From assembly GCA_037974665.1 (NCBI GenBank), contig CM075764.1, positions 75,842,325 through 75,906,324 on the forward strand: a stretch of DNA of 64,000 nucleotides, written 5' to 3'. Both the position numbers and the translations under genes were made by a program. The notes below the pieces were generated by a model. It made no database searches. It worked only from the letters and a program-made list of their open reading frames with translations, and was not told where the DNA came from. The stretch is from Ehretia macrophylla (taxonomy: Eukaryota > Streptophyta > Magnoliopsida > Boraginales > Ehretiaceae). Of this stretch, positions 12,182-25,700 are shown piece after piece; the stretch's first letter is position 1, and each line of letters starts with the position of its first letter.

Positions 12182-12383
12182 TTGTAACATAGCCCAAGGT
12201 GGCCCCCCTTCTCTTTTGTAACCTTTTTGATTAATAAAAAATACTCTTGGTTCATTTCGTTTTTATTTATTTGTACTCATTTAAATGTGCAAAGTAGTTT
12301 AAGTCAGCAACCAACCATAACGAAAAACTGAACCAATCGATGAACAAGTGGGAACTTATATCGACATTACGCTAAATCTGGAC
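12182..12383. other. 3' flank of antisense ORF and edge of Tat tandem-repeat region
   Basis: AT-rich. It contains the likely polyadenylation area of the antisense ORF, then at 12330-12383 a unit resembling the repeats at 15982-16450 (...ATCGACATTACGCTAAATCTGGAC). The right edge is the TSD TGGAC of the next insertion. Confidence 0.6.
12233..12238 (+). terminator. Candidate polyadenylation signal of antisense ORF
   Basis: AATAAA 52 bp after the antisense stop codon, downstream of TTTTGTAACC-like U-rich sequence. Positionally sensible; not proven. Confidence 0.45.
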
Positions 12384-15300
12384 TGTAACACCCCGATCCC
12401 TCACGAGATTGGAGTCCCAAACCAATACCCATGGCATGAAAATGATAAAAAACGGACGGAATCTCCCCTGTTTATAGGACTATCCAAAACCTGTACAAGC
12501 AATTATAACCTCAAAATTCAAAGTCCAACCTCCCCGTAACACCTAACTTCCACTATCACCACATGCAACAAACTCCTCAAGGCTATCCGAGCCTTGGAAC
12601 CCAACAACATAACACACAGGCATGCAAGATTAAATCCATTGAAATCTTATCTTTTAAATCCACTTATGAGACCACTCTAATATTAGTTAATTAACCTTCT
12701 TATATTTTAAGTCCTTCTACCCACTTTCACTAAATCATACAAGCATGCTACTACTAAGCAATAAAGTAAAGCAATAGAAGTTATTACAAGCCCACTGATA
12801 TCTAACCATCATACAAGACCAAAACTTTAATAATACATTTCTTAAGACAACACAATTACATACAAGATCATAACGTCTCAAATAGAATACAAGCATATCA
12901 AAATCACATTCTTCCATGTCCAACACACTGGAAAAGTAAGCAGGCCATACAGGAGGCACTCCGATCTCCAACTTTTCCTGAAACATGTTGAAAAGAGGAA
13001 TGAATAGCCAAAGTTACTCAGAGAGGGAGAGGATACAATAAACCGAGGTGTTTTCGCAAATGTTTTCGTGCAATGCAACAAAGACAATAACACAAGTAAT
13101 ACAATATAACAAGTTAATCGAATAAACATTAAATACTTTTAAAAAGGATACGGTTCATATTCTTTGTCTTCGATCTCAAACCACGAACCATGATCTTCAA
13201 TAGCAAATGCCGGCAAATCCCCTTATTCCTCCCATGAGGTACTCCGATATACCCCGATCCTACGACCCATTTCTCCCAAGATAGGTCCATATGCCCCAAT
13301 AAGGTGAACCATGCCTCTGGGGTAGAGGAGTATGCCTCAGCGAGAAAGGGAATAGGCACCATGGTAGCCAAGCTAGACCGACAGTTCGATGTTGCCCAGA
13401 GTTTCTCGACACTACCATGTCCGAAAAGGTTACACAACCCCGAATAACAATTCACGAATCATGAGATACCAAGACCGAATCAAGTGGGAAGGTAGCAAAG
13501 TAGGCTAGCCTTACTCCATATATAACATATAACACATTTGATAATCAAATAAAGCAATTATAACAATATAAACAATTACTCCTTCAACTAATTCAAGCAA
13601 TTCAAAAGATATATATCAAAATACTATTCCAATACTTACTAAATAGATCATATTCTTCACACAAGACAAATGGTTCCAAATCTACTTTACTAAATGATCA
13701 AGTAAAAACACGACTCAACTAACTTAGTTAAATCATGAAATCTTCGAACAAGTAAATAAACTAAATGCACAACAGGATGAAGCCCCTCACATTTACCAAG
13801 CTCAAGATGCAAAAATGGCTTCTACTCACTTCTAATCACCTTGAATTAGCTCAAATACACAATCCTAGCTTGATCATATAAATGTAATATGACTTACTTT
13901 ACTTGACATTCATGAGTTACAAGTAATTCTTATCAACTAATAAGCATTAACAAGCATGGACATAATATTTTCAATTCAATAGATGACAATTAATTAATCA
14001 CATGACACCCAACTCTTCTCTACTCAATTATTATATAACTAGATGACATGCTTGGAGACATTCAGCAATAGCGTCACATCAAGTTATAAGCATATTCAAT
14101 CCACCTTTAACAAAATAATCATATAACTCCACTCACAAGACCTCACCCAAAGGATAAACATTCTATACAAACACACTTAACTCTTAAACATAATCTAACT
14201 ATAAATATGACCTAAGAATCATTATGATGCTTATTCATCCAATTTACCATTCATAACTCAATCAATAGCCAAATATAGCAATTATAATAATTAAAATAGC
14301 TAATCATGCAATAAGCTTAACTAATTCACATAAATTCTAACAAACTCTTTTCAAATGCTTATAATCAAGATTCTAAACTTCACACAAAATAACCAACTTC
14401 AAATCTAATTTCACTAATCTCATATAGCCACTTTAGTTCTCAACACAAGCACACGTCATGTCCACCTTGTTTTAGCCATCTAACATGTATTCCTAATCTC
14501 TACAACAAGTAAAGCTAAGAAAAAAGGCTATAACCCCATTTTTCCCTTTTAAGCACAACAAGCCAAAACTAGTTTTCATCAAGGTTTAGTTAATCAAAGC
14601 ATCTAACTATTCTCTACTACATTTATGGCACCCTAACCAAGCACTAAGTTAGGTCTAAAGGTTCTACTTGCATCAATTCTAACGTGCGCATACAAAGCGT
14701 CATAAAAATCAACGTTCTCAGAATTCGATAAATTTTAACGTGGGGCCGTTTTAGCAACCCAACAACATATATCTAGTGTTAGATTAAGATTTGAAGCAAT
14801 ATTTCATGGGTCTGCATGAATAGTGCCAATTCAAGACTTTACAAAAATGATTTCATACATACACTTCATAAACACATGAAACAACTCTATAATTGTCTTC
14901 TCCTAGTCCTAGAGGCATGATATAAAGCTTCAAAATGAATAATAGCAAGCATATATAACAATATCAATTTTTTGACATAACTACAATAACAAATAAAATA
15001 TAATTTTTGTAAAATCCTTCACCAAACAAGAGATGTTGGAAGAAGAAAGAAGCTTTTTGATGGCTTGGAATCATTTGGAAGAGCTTAGAAGATCAAATTG
15101 AACAAAATTTGCAAGAAAAATACTATTCCCGTAATAGGGTCTTTTGGCTGATTTTAGGCAATTTTTAGCTTATTTTGAGTATTTTTTAGCATTTTGGGCT
15201 ATTATATGTATATAATATATGATATATGGGTAGATGGGTTTAGTTGTGGGTTTTGGGCTTGAGTTTAAATGGATTTTGACTTTGTTTAATTAGTAAAATG

Positions 15301-15981
15301 TAAGACAAGCTAATTTTAGCCCAAATAAATAACATAGTTTTTTTACTATTCATGTAGCATCAAAATATTTTCATACATCACTCAACAAATATGAAATGAA
15401 CATAATTTTTGTGAATGTAAGCTAAATATAAGTTAAGTAATAATAGAAAAATATAAAATCAAGAAAATAAGATAATAAAAATTTTAGTCCGGGCTCAATT
15501 TAATGTAAAACTCTTTGAATGCAAGTTTTAATAAAAGCCTTTTATGAAAATAGTTTAAATGCACATTGATCATTTTCTAAAATAGATTAATTCACCATTT
15601 TATTGTAAGCAATCAATTAAACATGAAATTTCACATAAAATGTCAAATAAGCATTTAATAGCATGTTTATAACAAGTAAGCACTTAAACAAGTAAATGCA
15701 CAATTTATGTGCACATGAATGATAAATGTATGCACTGGGAGTCGGGCGTCAGAGTAAATGTTAAATAGCAGTTAAAATATTTTATTTAAATTATTAGTAT
15801 TAATGTTCTTTCTTTCTTCTTTTTTTTTTTATAAAGAAAATAAGATAAATAAAAGAAAATAAAACTACTAGTTAAATCTTAAATGCTAAAATAAACACAT
15901 TTACACATATAAAACTTAAACTGGCAACAATTTATATGCAATTAAATATACTATGCTACATGTTGGGTTTGGGCTGTCATA
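12384..15981 (-). mobile_element. Solo LTR, Tekay-type, 3.6 kb
   Basis: Starts TGTAACACCCCG on the plus strand and ends ...GGGCTGTCATA, so one terminal base is mutated. It is flanked by TSD TGGAC (12379-12383, 15982-15986). On the element strand it starts TATGACAGCCC and ends GGGGTGTTACA, as other LTRs here do. It carries shared blocks: the CTACTTTG motif (revcomp at about 13493), a block near 13230-13400 shared with 41100-41350, and a leader near 15030-15120. There is no primer site, gag or pol, so it is a solo LTR from LTR-LTR recombination. The open frames inside are LTR sequence, not genes. Confidence 0.85.
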
Positions 15982-16540
15982 TGGACGTCTTATCAAACCA
16001 AGTTGATCTCAAGTCCAAACTGGACTTTTAATTAATCAATGAATAAGCGTTTCACCACGACCTCATATTGATACTACACCCGAGCTGGGCATTCTTCTAG
16101 ATTTTAATTAAGCCAAATCAATGTTGAATCCGAGCTGGATCTTCAATAATCAACGAGTGTAAAACCACAACCTTATATTGATTACGTGCCCAAGTTGGAC
16201 TTTTAATAATCGATGTATAAGTGTGAAACAACGACCTTATATTGATTACATGCTCGAGCTGGGCTTTAATCGAGTGTTTTCATATAACGACCTCAATTAA
16301 TCTTAGGCATAGAGCAGCCTAGGTAGTCTTAGTTTACGAGTGTATATTCACGACCTCGCCTCAGACCATAGATGTGATAAATACGTATTCAGCTTAAATA
16401 CCCAAATTGAGCTCGCAAGTGATGAGTACGTTAAGAGTCGCGACCTCACCATTGCTTCAGTACTGATAAAATCAGTTGACCTTACAAAGATGTATAGGGT
16501 TTCACAAGTATGCACAAAAACATAGACTTAATTTACTTGG
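15982..16540. repeat. Degenerate tandem repeats in the Tat 3' untranslated region
   Basis: Five to seven imperfect units of roughly 56-64 bp (two intervals are longer, 90 and 110 bp), marked by CGACCTCATATTGAT-like cores at about 16058, 16168, 16232, 16288, 16351 and 16441, each near a GAGCTGGGCTTTAAT-like core. Tandem repeats between pol and the 3' LTR are known for Tat elements such as Retand. No protein seen. Confidence 0.7.
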
Positions 16541-16679
16541 TAAATATTCTTTGCAATTTACATAAAGTAGCGCTTTAAATGCTTGGCATTCCAAGAATTT
16601 CTCAACTACTTTCCATATTTATCAACAAGATAGAAGGTCCCAGGTCGGAGCTCATTTACTACTTGGTAAGGACCCTCCC
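16541..16679 (-). pseudogene. Tat integrase C-terminal end
   Basis: Minus-strand translation gives EGPYQVVNELRPGTFYLVD, a stop, then SWNAKHLKRYF. This is the usual C-terminal end of Tat integrases (EGPY...WNA-LRR-Y). It is separated from 19235-19742 by the solo LTR; joining across TSD CTCCC keeps the homology. Confidence 0.82.
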
Positions 16680-17378
16680 TGTGAGACCCCGAATTTGCTT
16701 ATATTTTTAATTATATGATTTCACCTATTTATATGTTATGTGATTAAAATATGTTAATTAAGTGATTATTACTTCTATTACATGATATGTGAGTATTCAT
16801 GAAATTTTCATAAAAATCTGCATCGAAAATTTTATCGTTACTATTTATGAATAGTGTTTGAAGTATACTTCCGCTAAAATTTTGACACGGGTGTTTTAAA
16901 CGTCTTAAAACATAGTTCTCTATTATTAATAGACCCGTGTTTGATAAAAACTGGTTCTAAAACGGATTAAGAATTTAAATAGATTTTACGAACGAAAATG
17001 TACGTTTTTAAGCTAAAATAGTGATTTCTGCTCAAAACGATGCTTGCGTTGACTTTCATTGACCTAGTATATATGAAGTACAAATTATATTTTATTTTAA
17101 ATATTTCAAAAATGGCACAATTGAAAATTACATTTAAAAGTCATTTGAAAAATAAATAATATGAGTTTTCATCATCTTTTGCAAAAATAGGCGTTTTATT
17201 TTAATTGTAGGCAATTATAAGCTTAGGAACATTAGTGATCCTCAAAATATAGTCTACTAAATATAGTATTTAAGTTTAGTAGTATTATTCTTACTATTTT
17301 TGGCAAAAACTAACTAAAAACAACTAAAGTAGCCAACTTTGACCAAGACATCTTGCATTGACTTTTCATTTAACTTAA

Positions 17379-17384
17379 TATATA
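17379..17384 (+). promoter_or_regulatory. Candidate LTR TATA box
   Basis: TATATA followed by ACACAAAATCAGCCAAAACACC. The same ACACAAAATCAGC-type sequence follows the TATA box of the related LTR at 43548, so position relative to the leader is conserved. Confidence 0.5.
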
Positions 17385-18756
17385 CACAAAATCAGCCAAA
17401 ACACCGCCATTTCTCACACAAAAATGTGACCAAGAGGAAGGAGAAGATAAATAGTATTTTCAAGGGTTTTCAACCATTTTTTAAGAAAAAAAACTCAATT
17501 CAAGTCTGTTTGCTTCTGTTCAAAGCTTGATTTTGGTTCTTCAACTTGTGTTCTACCTATTTCTAGCCTAAGTTTGCATCAAATGTGAGAAAAAAAAAGA
17601 TCTAGAAATTAAAGTTCATGTCAAATTTTATTTAATGCATGTATAGTTATTGTTTTATTAAATTGCTTATAGATTATTGCTAAGTAGTTGATAAGGACCA
17701 ACTTGATGAGTTTATAGCCATTTTGATCGGTTGTAACTTGTATTTTTATTTTTTGGGTATTTAATTGATAATTTGGCTTGTTTCTTAAATAATTGTTGTT
17801 GTAGTGGTTGGAATTGATTGGTTGTTGCTTCTAAAATTTTGTCAATTGCGGGGTAGTAATGTTGTAATGCCAAATTTTTTATTTGAATGTTGTAGCAAAA
17901 GTCAAAAAAATTCAGCCTAGGTGCATTGCCAAAATAGGGTTGTTGGACTTGTTTTGGATGGCTTTTGGTTGGTTTCCGATAGGGCTAATGTAGTTGCATG
18001 TGTGGTGGAGTGATAGGAAGTGGTTTGAAGGTTATTGGGTTAGTAGAATATAAGTTATGAATTTTAGAAGTTTGTGTAGTCTTTCTTTGAAATGTTGAAA
18101 TGTTGTCTTGGTTCTTAGGTAGTGTTTGTGTAGTTGTTTCTTGAGTTATTGTAAGGTAGGTTCGGGATTGAATACATGTCTACATGTATGTTAAGTTGGG
18201 TGACCTACTTTGTCATCTAACTTAATTCTTTTAGAATTGTATAGTCGTTGATTGTTTAAATGTTGTTTAATTGATTGTTGAAATATTGTTAATTGATTGT
18301 TGATTGTTGAAGTGCCAGGAGTCGGGAAACTTTCGTTGTTGATCTCTTGGAATGTAAAGAGTCAAGTGTCATTGTTGTTGTGAGTCATGATAGTGTTGTG
18401 TCACTTCGGGAGACATCCTGGGTTGTTGACACAGTTATCATGGTTAATCCCTATCTCGTGTAGTTGGAGGATGCCATGGAGTGTGGGTCTAAAATAAGGT
18501 ACCTCAGGATTGTGTCATTGGGTTTTGGAGAAATTGGTAAACATTGGAACGGCAGATAGAGCTACATCAACAAGTGTGTCGTATCCTTAGTGTTTGTTTA
18601 CTATCATTGTATTTGTATTGTTATTAAAATTTATGGTATGTTATTTGCTCATAGGATGATTTTTCAAGGGGTAAAGTAAATGTTTTCAAAAGGTCTTTCG
18701 AATCCTCACTGAGCTTTGTTATATATAAGCTCACTCTTATTTGTTTATTGCCTTAA

Positions 18757-18846
18757 GATGTAGTTGAACCGGACTTTGAGTACGTTCCTCAGGAAGCTGA
18801 GTATGTGTCTTATGTGGAGGAGTCTTATGTGCCGAAGTCATATCCA
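18757..18846 (+). other. Conserved short LTR reading frame, diverged copy
   Basis: After an acceptor-like AG (18756-18757) the frame reads ...PDFEYVPQEAEYVSYVEESYVPKSYP, with similarity to 32225-32317 and 44930-45031. Upstream in the same frame is a stop directly before the AG, so it is not open as in the other copies. A one-base insertion removes the shared stop after SYP, and the frame runs to 18924. Function unknown. Confidence 0.5.
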
Positions 18847-19234
18847 TTAGTTTGTCTTAGCTTTTATAGTATGTTGTACTGTATAACTTACTTAAAGATA
18901 ATGGTTTGTATGATACTAGTTTAGTAGTCTTTCGTTTGATTATGATTAGGTTGTTAGACTAGTTTATAATCTATTTTGCAAATGTATATTATAGGTTGTG
19001 GTATGTTGTTGAAACGGAGGCATATGACTTGTGGTTGGTATGTTGTTTGGTTGTTTAATATATGGTGTTGAATGTTGATGAATGGTTGTGGAGTTGTTGT
19101 TGAAATTTGGAGTTGGTTGTGTGATCTCATAAAGGGTTGGTTTAGAGCCTTGATGTCCATGTTACAAACGTTATAATGCCGAAATTTTGTTGCGTCTTGA
19201 CTGATTGTAAGTGGGGTCGAGTTAGGGCGTGACA

Positions 19235-19742
19235 CTCCCAAAGCAGGTAAAGCTTTTCGCTCGGAGTCGGCTGAAAGATGGCCCTTCTTAGGACCAGATC
19301 CCCTTCCTTGATTAATTTTGGCTTTACCTGCTTTGTAAAGGCTCTCTCCATGAAGGATTTGCTAGTTAGCATCCTGACCTGAGCCTTAGCTTGTAATTCC
19401 TTAGCCAAATCAAGCTCTTCTCGGATCTTGGCCCCATTTATTTCCTCCTTATGGAGAAAAATCCTACTGGTAGGAGAACTGATCTCCATCGGTAGGGCTG
19501 CTTCTATGCCGAAAGTTAGATTGAAGGATGACTCTCCCGTCATGGAGCTAGGGTAGTGCGATAAGCCCACACGACTTCTGGAAGTATCATGCCCATTGTC
19601 CCTTTGCCTCTCCCAGCTTTGTTTTAAGAGCTTGCAAAATAGATCTATTAGTTATATCGACCTGGCCATTACATTGAGGATGAACAATAGAAGAGAATCT
19701 AAGGTCAATCCTGATCTCGACACACTTCCCCCGGAAGTATGC
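19235..19742 (-). pseudogene. Tat integrase, middle to C-terminal part
   Basis: Minus strand reads MTGESSFNLTFGIEAALPMEI, then a helix-rich LDLAKELQAKAQVRM segment and VKPKLIKEGDLVLRRAIF. This matches the usual Tat integrase stretch (TGE-PF-L-FG-EA--P-E... VKPR-F--GDLVLRK). Stops and a frameshift interrupt it. The left edge continues at 16679 and the right edge at 27472. Confidence 0.88.
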
Positions 19743-22700
19743 TGTGGTACCCCGAACCTGGCATATAGAGAATAATACCTATTTGTATATAATTAGGTTT
19801 CATCTTGAATGCTAGCATGAAATTAAGTGTTTATTTTAATTAATTAATTCATTCGAACATTATTTTCATGTTTCTTTAAAATATTCAGATAATATTTAAA
19901 TAATAGCTAAATTATTTATTTAAAATGAATATTAACTACTTTTATTACTTATATTATTTGGATTCATTTCCTTATACTTATTTACCTTATTTTCAACTAA
20001 ATAAATAAAGTAGCTCCGACCCGGAGTAAATTTTAAACTACTCTATTTCCCAAAATTGATATTTTTCCTTGATTATACTTTATAAATAATGTGTTTGTTC
20101 ATTGTTAGAATGCGCATTGCATGTCCCGAGCGTGAGAAAAAGAAATGTGTTTAGTGTCCCTGAGTGAATAGTAATATTTTAGTTGTTTTGGGCCTATAGT
20201 ATTTCTATTTAGTTTTCTACCATGATGTTCAGCCCAATTACATTATATTTTAAGCCCAACCCATTACATTATATACCTATCTATCTAACTAATATATATA
20301 TTTATATACCTATTAGTTAAAATAACAAAACAAAACATTACATAACAAAAAAAGAAGGAAAAGAATCAGCAGAGAGAAAGGGAGGAAAACGTGAGAGAGA
20401 TAGGCTAGGGCATGGCTTTTTAGAGCAATTTTAGCATGAATCAAGACTTCTCTTGCAAATTTCTTCCATTTTTGGCTTGTTCAAGGTGAGAAGATCATGT
20501 ATGTATGCATATTTTATTGCTTTATGGTTGAAGTAAATTTATGAATTGTTGATTAATGATGATATAAAGCTTCTAATACCCCAAATACTAGCTAGAAATG
20601 ATGTAGATCAAACTTTTGGGCTTTGTTTGCATGTGTAGTACAAGTTTATATGTATAGTTGAAATCTAGAAGATGATGAATAGTAAAAACATGAATAGTAA
20701 CCCTTGTGTTCTAGCTTGATTGTGTTATATCTAAGCATGATTTATGGATAAATGAACTTAGGATAGAGCCTTTAATGGGTTGAATTTGCTTAGATTGCTA
20801 GAACTTTAAATTAAAGTTAGTTAAGAGACACTATTCATTCAGGACCATTAAATAATGACCTGATGCTCGATTTAATACTTTATATGGACTCTAGGGATGT
20901 TAAAATGGTTAGTCGATAAAATTTATTGAATTCCGAGAATATTGAATTTTGAAGTCTTAATTATGTTTTAAAAGGTAACCGAGTGATGTAGCGTTTCGGT
21001 GTGAGGTTTAAGGTGATAATTAGTCTTAAATAAGTAGGATAAAGCCTGACGTGCTTTTATGGCGCTTAATTGATGTACGGGTAGGGTACTTGTAGTTCAA
21101 ATGGACTAAGGGGCAATCGGGGCTTTTAGGTTTAATGAGGTTTAAAGTGTGGTATTGTAGTTCAAAATGGTGCCATAAGGTGCCTTTTGATGTGTTGGAT
21201 AGTTTGTTTGTGAATCTAGAACATTGTGTTTCAATTATGTAATAAATTGCCTTAGTTGATGAGAAAAGTGGTTAAGTGTACTTTAACAATGAAAATGGCT
21301 TATTGGTTTATTATTCTTGTTGTTTCAATGTTATTATGTTGTTTATATGTTGTTTATATCGTTTGTTAATTGTATTGTTTGTGTGATGTTATGATTGAGA
21401 CTTGTACACTAGATTAGCTGAATGATTACTTGGATTATATGTTAAGTTAAAGTATATAAAATGCGACATTTTACTACGGATAGAATTCTAATAAGTATTG
21501 TATGTTAATTAAGTGAACTACCAGTTAGCTAACTTAGTTAGATAATGATTGTTGTAACTAATGAATAATTGAAGTTCTATGTGAATTGACAGCTTTAGAA
21601 CTAGTTAACGAAGCATGATAACTTGAATTATTTTATGTTATCTAGAGTTAAGCTTAGACTATAAGGTTAACTTGTTAAACATGTAAGTTGAAATATGAAT
21701 TAAGGGTGATTAACTGTCATCTAGCTAATTAAATGAATTTAGAGCCATGTGCATGCTAATGCTAATAATCAAAGAGTGCTTCTAGTCATCTCCTTTAAGT
21801 TTAGTTAAGGTAATGCATGTTTAGAGATTTTAAAGTATGATGTTGTGGTGTGAACTTGTAGAACTAGTTAGTTATTTGCATGATTAGCGAGCTTGTAAAC
21901 TTGTGTATTTTGATCCTAGTTCAAAGTGGAAAACTAATAATGTTGGAAACACTAGTTAGCTATTTAACTTGCTTTCTTGTACTCTTTTTCTTTAGTGCAA
22001 ATTTAATGTGTTTATGTGAGATATAGTGCTTTATGTGTTGGCTAATAATGTAATTATAGTTAATTTACTCTTATATTAATTTCTTAAGTGTAAAGCTTTT
22101 ACCCTTGATTTGTTTAACTTTGTGTTTTATGTATTGTACCTTGCTATTAGATAATCAAGAGAATTAGAGACATGTAAATGTAGCTTCTAATTTTAGTTTG
22201 AGGATAAATGAATCTGATTGATAAGTTATTTTTAGTGAGAGATAAGGAGTTATTAGATGTAATGAGCTGTTGTTCAAATATTAACACATGCTATGTGTTG
22301 TTCAAAATGCACTAAGAACTAGTTTATAGTTAGATGAGTATCATCGAGTTTCAAAAGATTTTATGAACTTGTGAACTTGTATTTCGTGAATGGACTTGGT
22401 ATAATTAATTGCTAAAAGATATACTTATATGAAAACTAGGGTATACATATTCAAGCTAATTCAAGGAAGGTTGGAGTAACTAAAGCATTTTTGCAACTTG
22501 AGGCTTGGTAAAGGTGAGGGAGTCTTTATTCGTTTTGTGCATCTTAGTTTATTTTATTGCTTTTAAATTGTATGACTTAGTTGTAATTGATAAAGTTTAT
22601 ATCTACTATTTACTTGCTACCTTGTGATTTCTCGTGTTTATTTATGATTATTACGTGATATCTCGTGAATTCTCGAATTCGTGTTCCGGGTTGCGCAACT

Positions 22701-25700
22701 TTTTTGGACATAGTAGTGTTGAGAAACTCCGGGCAGCATCGAGCTGTCGGTCTAGCTCGGCTACCATGGTGCCTATTGTAGTGACCCTGACCCGGCCCTT
22801 CTTAAGACTAGGTCAAAGTCTATACTCACTGTTGTTGTGGTCTCAAGTAAATAATTAACGGTAACCCTACGAGAAAGAAAATACAGAAAACTATTCAATA
22901 ATAAACTTTTATACAATAAATTGAGGACAAAGGGTGTTACATCATCTGAGACCTGGGAACTACCCGGCTATATACAAACTAGGGTTTCAGCATAGCTACC
23001 CTTCTACCCGAAATTAATACAAACAAACTTAGATGAAAATATGACAGCAAGAGGCTTCGAGCATGTAAACATTCATCTTCAGCATATAAGTCAATTTCCA
23101 TTTCAAGCTAAGCTGCACCTGCACTGGGGGGAGAAAAGAGAGTGAGCTCTGGGGAAGCTCAGTGAGGATGGAGTAGAAGAGTTTTGAAAACATTTCTGGT
23201 CAGTTTCTTTTGCAAATCATGATGCAATTCACGTACGGTAATATTAACAAATTATTCACATATGGTAAATGCTAAAATACAATAACATGTGATAACCAGT
23301 AGAGATTTCTATCACACTTGATTCATGTATCACTAACAGTAGTGTCATAAAGATAAACAGTCTTTCCTCTTCGAGGGCGGTATTGGTCCCAAGTGAGAGC
23401 AAGCTTTCCAAGGGCGGTAGTGGTCTCGCTTCCTAAGCGAAAGTACTTAAACACATAGTAAAAGGATATGTTTCGATATCACCAGAGGTGGCCAGCCCCG
23501 AATCAAGATCACGACTTCTTATCTCTCCCAAGAGGGTACTCCGGATTGTACCCGAAATCTACGACCCATATCCCCGAGGGTGGAGATCTCCAAGCGGGAG
23601 AGGGAATACGTCCACGATAGACACGGGAGCACCAGCAAGCCCTATGCTGCCCTGCGTTCGTACAAACTATCGGGCCTGAAGTTGCAATCCCAAATAGTAC
23701 ACAAGCATGCACAAGTAGTCACGTAACACACACACACAAATGATTTTGAGAGAACGACAAAGTAGGCCGTCTCACGTTCATGTAGATATTAGAGATAAAA
23801 TAAACTCATTGTTGTCGCTAAAATATCTGGTTTAACTATTAACAGATAGACAGTTAAAACTTTAAGATAGATTCAGTTAATAATAAGTTGACATTTAAGA
23901 TAGAAACTCTCAAGTAAACCTTAATTAATTAGGTATATAAAACTTCTTCCTCTTTCTTCTTACTTCATTACCTTGGTCCAGTAGTAGTTTTAGTAAATGA
24001 TTTAGGTAGTTATTCTATCCTTAATTAGGGCCAGTAGTTAAACCCAAGCTAAAGTAATTACCTAAGTTACGGCTTACATTTACTATTGATATATAACAAT
24101 TGGTTTCAAGTTATCAAATTTCCTAGAACCATACCAACCAGCTAATAGTTGCTAGGTAGGTTCCTAATCAAAGTTACAATTCAATATGTTTACAAGTTTT
24201 AATTTTGACCAAGAATATAAACCTATAAAGTTTCTTACAGGCTTGTATATGTGGTTTTAGTATTTTCATGTAAAACCGACATGTAAATCTAGTGGAATAA
24301 ATTGATATACAGGGTATAAAATATCAAACGACTTCATAAATATTTCTATGTCATCTATATAATATCAAGTAAACAATATTTTGAAAGAAACCCGTTTTTC
24401 AACTAAAGCTATATCATGATACTGCAACATATAATTTAAACCATAATGCTTTTCATATAAAAATAAATTCAGCAATGCTTAATATTTAACAACTAACATA
24501 TTAACTTATAAATATGAGTTTTAAGAAATTTCCTTACATGTTTAATAATACATGTAGTATATAGTCAAGTTAACAATTAACACATTTAATTAACTTGTAA
24601 ATAAACATCAACTTAAGAAAACTCCTCACCAACGCTGGTGCTTCAGCTCAATTGTTTTCCTGCTTGTTTCGGCTAAGCCTCCCAATACCACCAATTACTA
24701 ATTTTTCGTGTTGCCTGATATGTTGCTAACCAGACTATAAGATAACAAAAACTAAAATCAAGACTAGGCTGAACTTGTTCACGGGTTAGCTTTGATTTAA
24801 ACGAGCATTCTTAGTAAGGTTAATCACATGATAGTGGCGGTAAGGTAATAGTTTTATGCATTAACTACTTATTCTTATAACTCCTAAGGTGACAGCTCAT
24901 TATAATGATAAAGGAAAGCACTACAACTATGGTCTTTAATAGATTTAGTGGTGTTTCAGTTTGGGGTATACATTTGGCTTGGTTTTTCTTTCTCGGATGA
25001 TTCCAATCCTGCACAAATATATATATCGGTCAGCTATGTGGGCGGTGGATGCTAATTGGCTGAGATGAAATCATGTAGACTATTATGTTTAGCTTGGCTA
25101 CGTGGTGATTAAAACAGGTGACAATCTTCATGCAAAGTGCCATGCAAGCAGCCTATGAATCCTAAGTACACATGCAAAATAACACCATACGCAGAAATGG
25201 CTTAGTTCGACGGAGATTAATCCACAACTTCATGCTAGCCTGTTTTGTTATTTGACAACGATGAGATCTAAACATTCAATGAGGGTTGGATGGCAAGTGG
25301 TGCTGACTAATGCTAGCTTGGTATAAGGATTATACCAGGGAGTGTAAGAATATCGCGGGATGGCTGATTCATTAGCTGGGCAATTCATAGAATAACAAGT
25401 GTGTAGTAGGTTCATGATAGTTTAATGCTTAGGTTAAGCAGGTGGTGGCAGCAGAGAATTTATTCTAAGTCGATGACTAATGTAGACTAGTGAACTGGTA
25501 GGCATGATTCGGCTAGGAGAACTAGGACGGTGAGCTGCTGCGTGGTTACTTGGGTGAAGCTAGCTTGTTTATTTGGCTTGGACGTTTTTGGCAGGCTGTT
25601 CACGAGGAAGGGAATAGCACGGCTGATGTACTATTCTCCAACATAAGTTGAAGAGTTAAGTGAGTCGGGTAGGCTTAAATTATTGATAAGAAGGCTAAAA

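Larger units (their letters stand above)
16680..19234 (+). mobile_element. Solo LTR, Tekay-type, 2.55 kb
   Basis: Starts TGTGAGACCCCG and ends GTTAGGGCGTGACA. TSD CTCCC at 16675-16679 and 19235-19239. It is a diverged relative of the LTRs at 30367, 37757 and 42998, sharing ACCTACTTTGTCATCTAAC near 18205 and the end block CTGATTGTAAGTGGGGTCGAG. It has a TATA-like box at 17379, a leader, a splice-donor-like site near 17584 and the conserved short reading frame at 18757-18846. No internal region remains. Confidence 0.9.
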
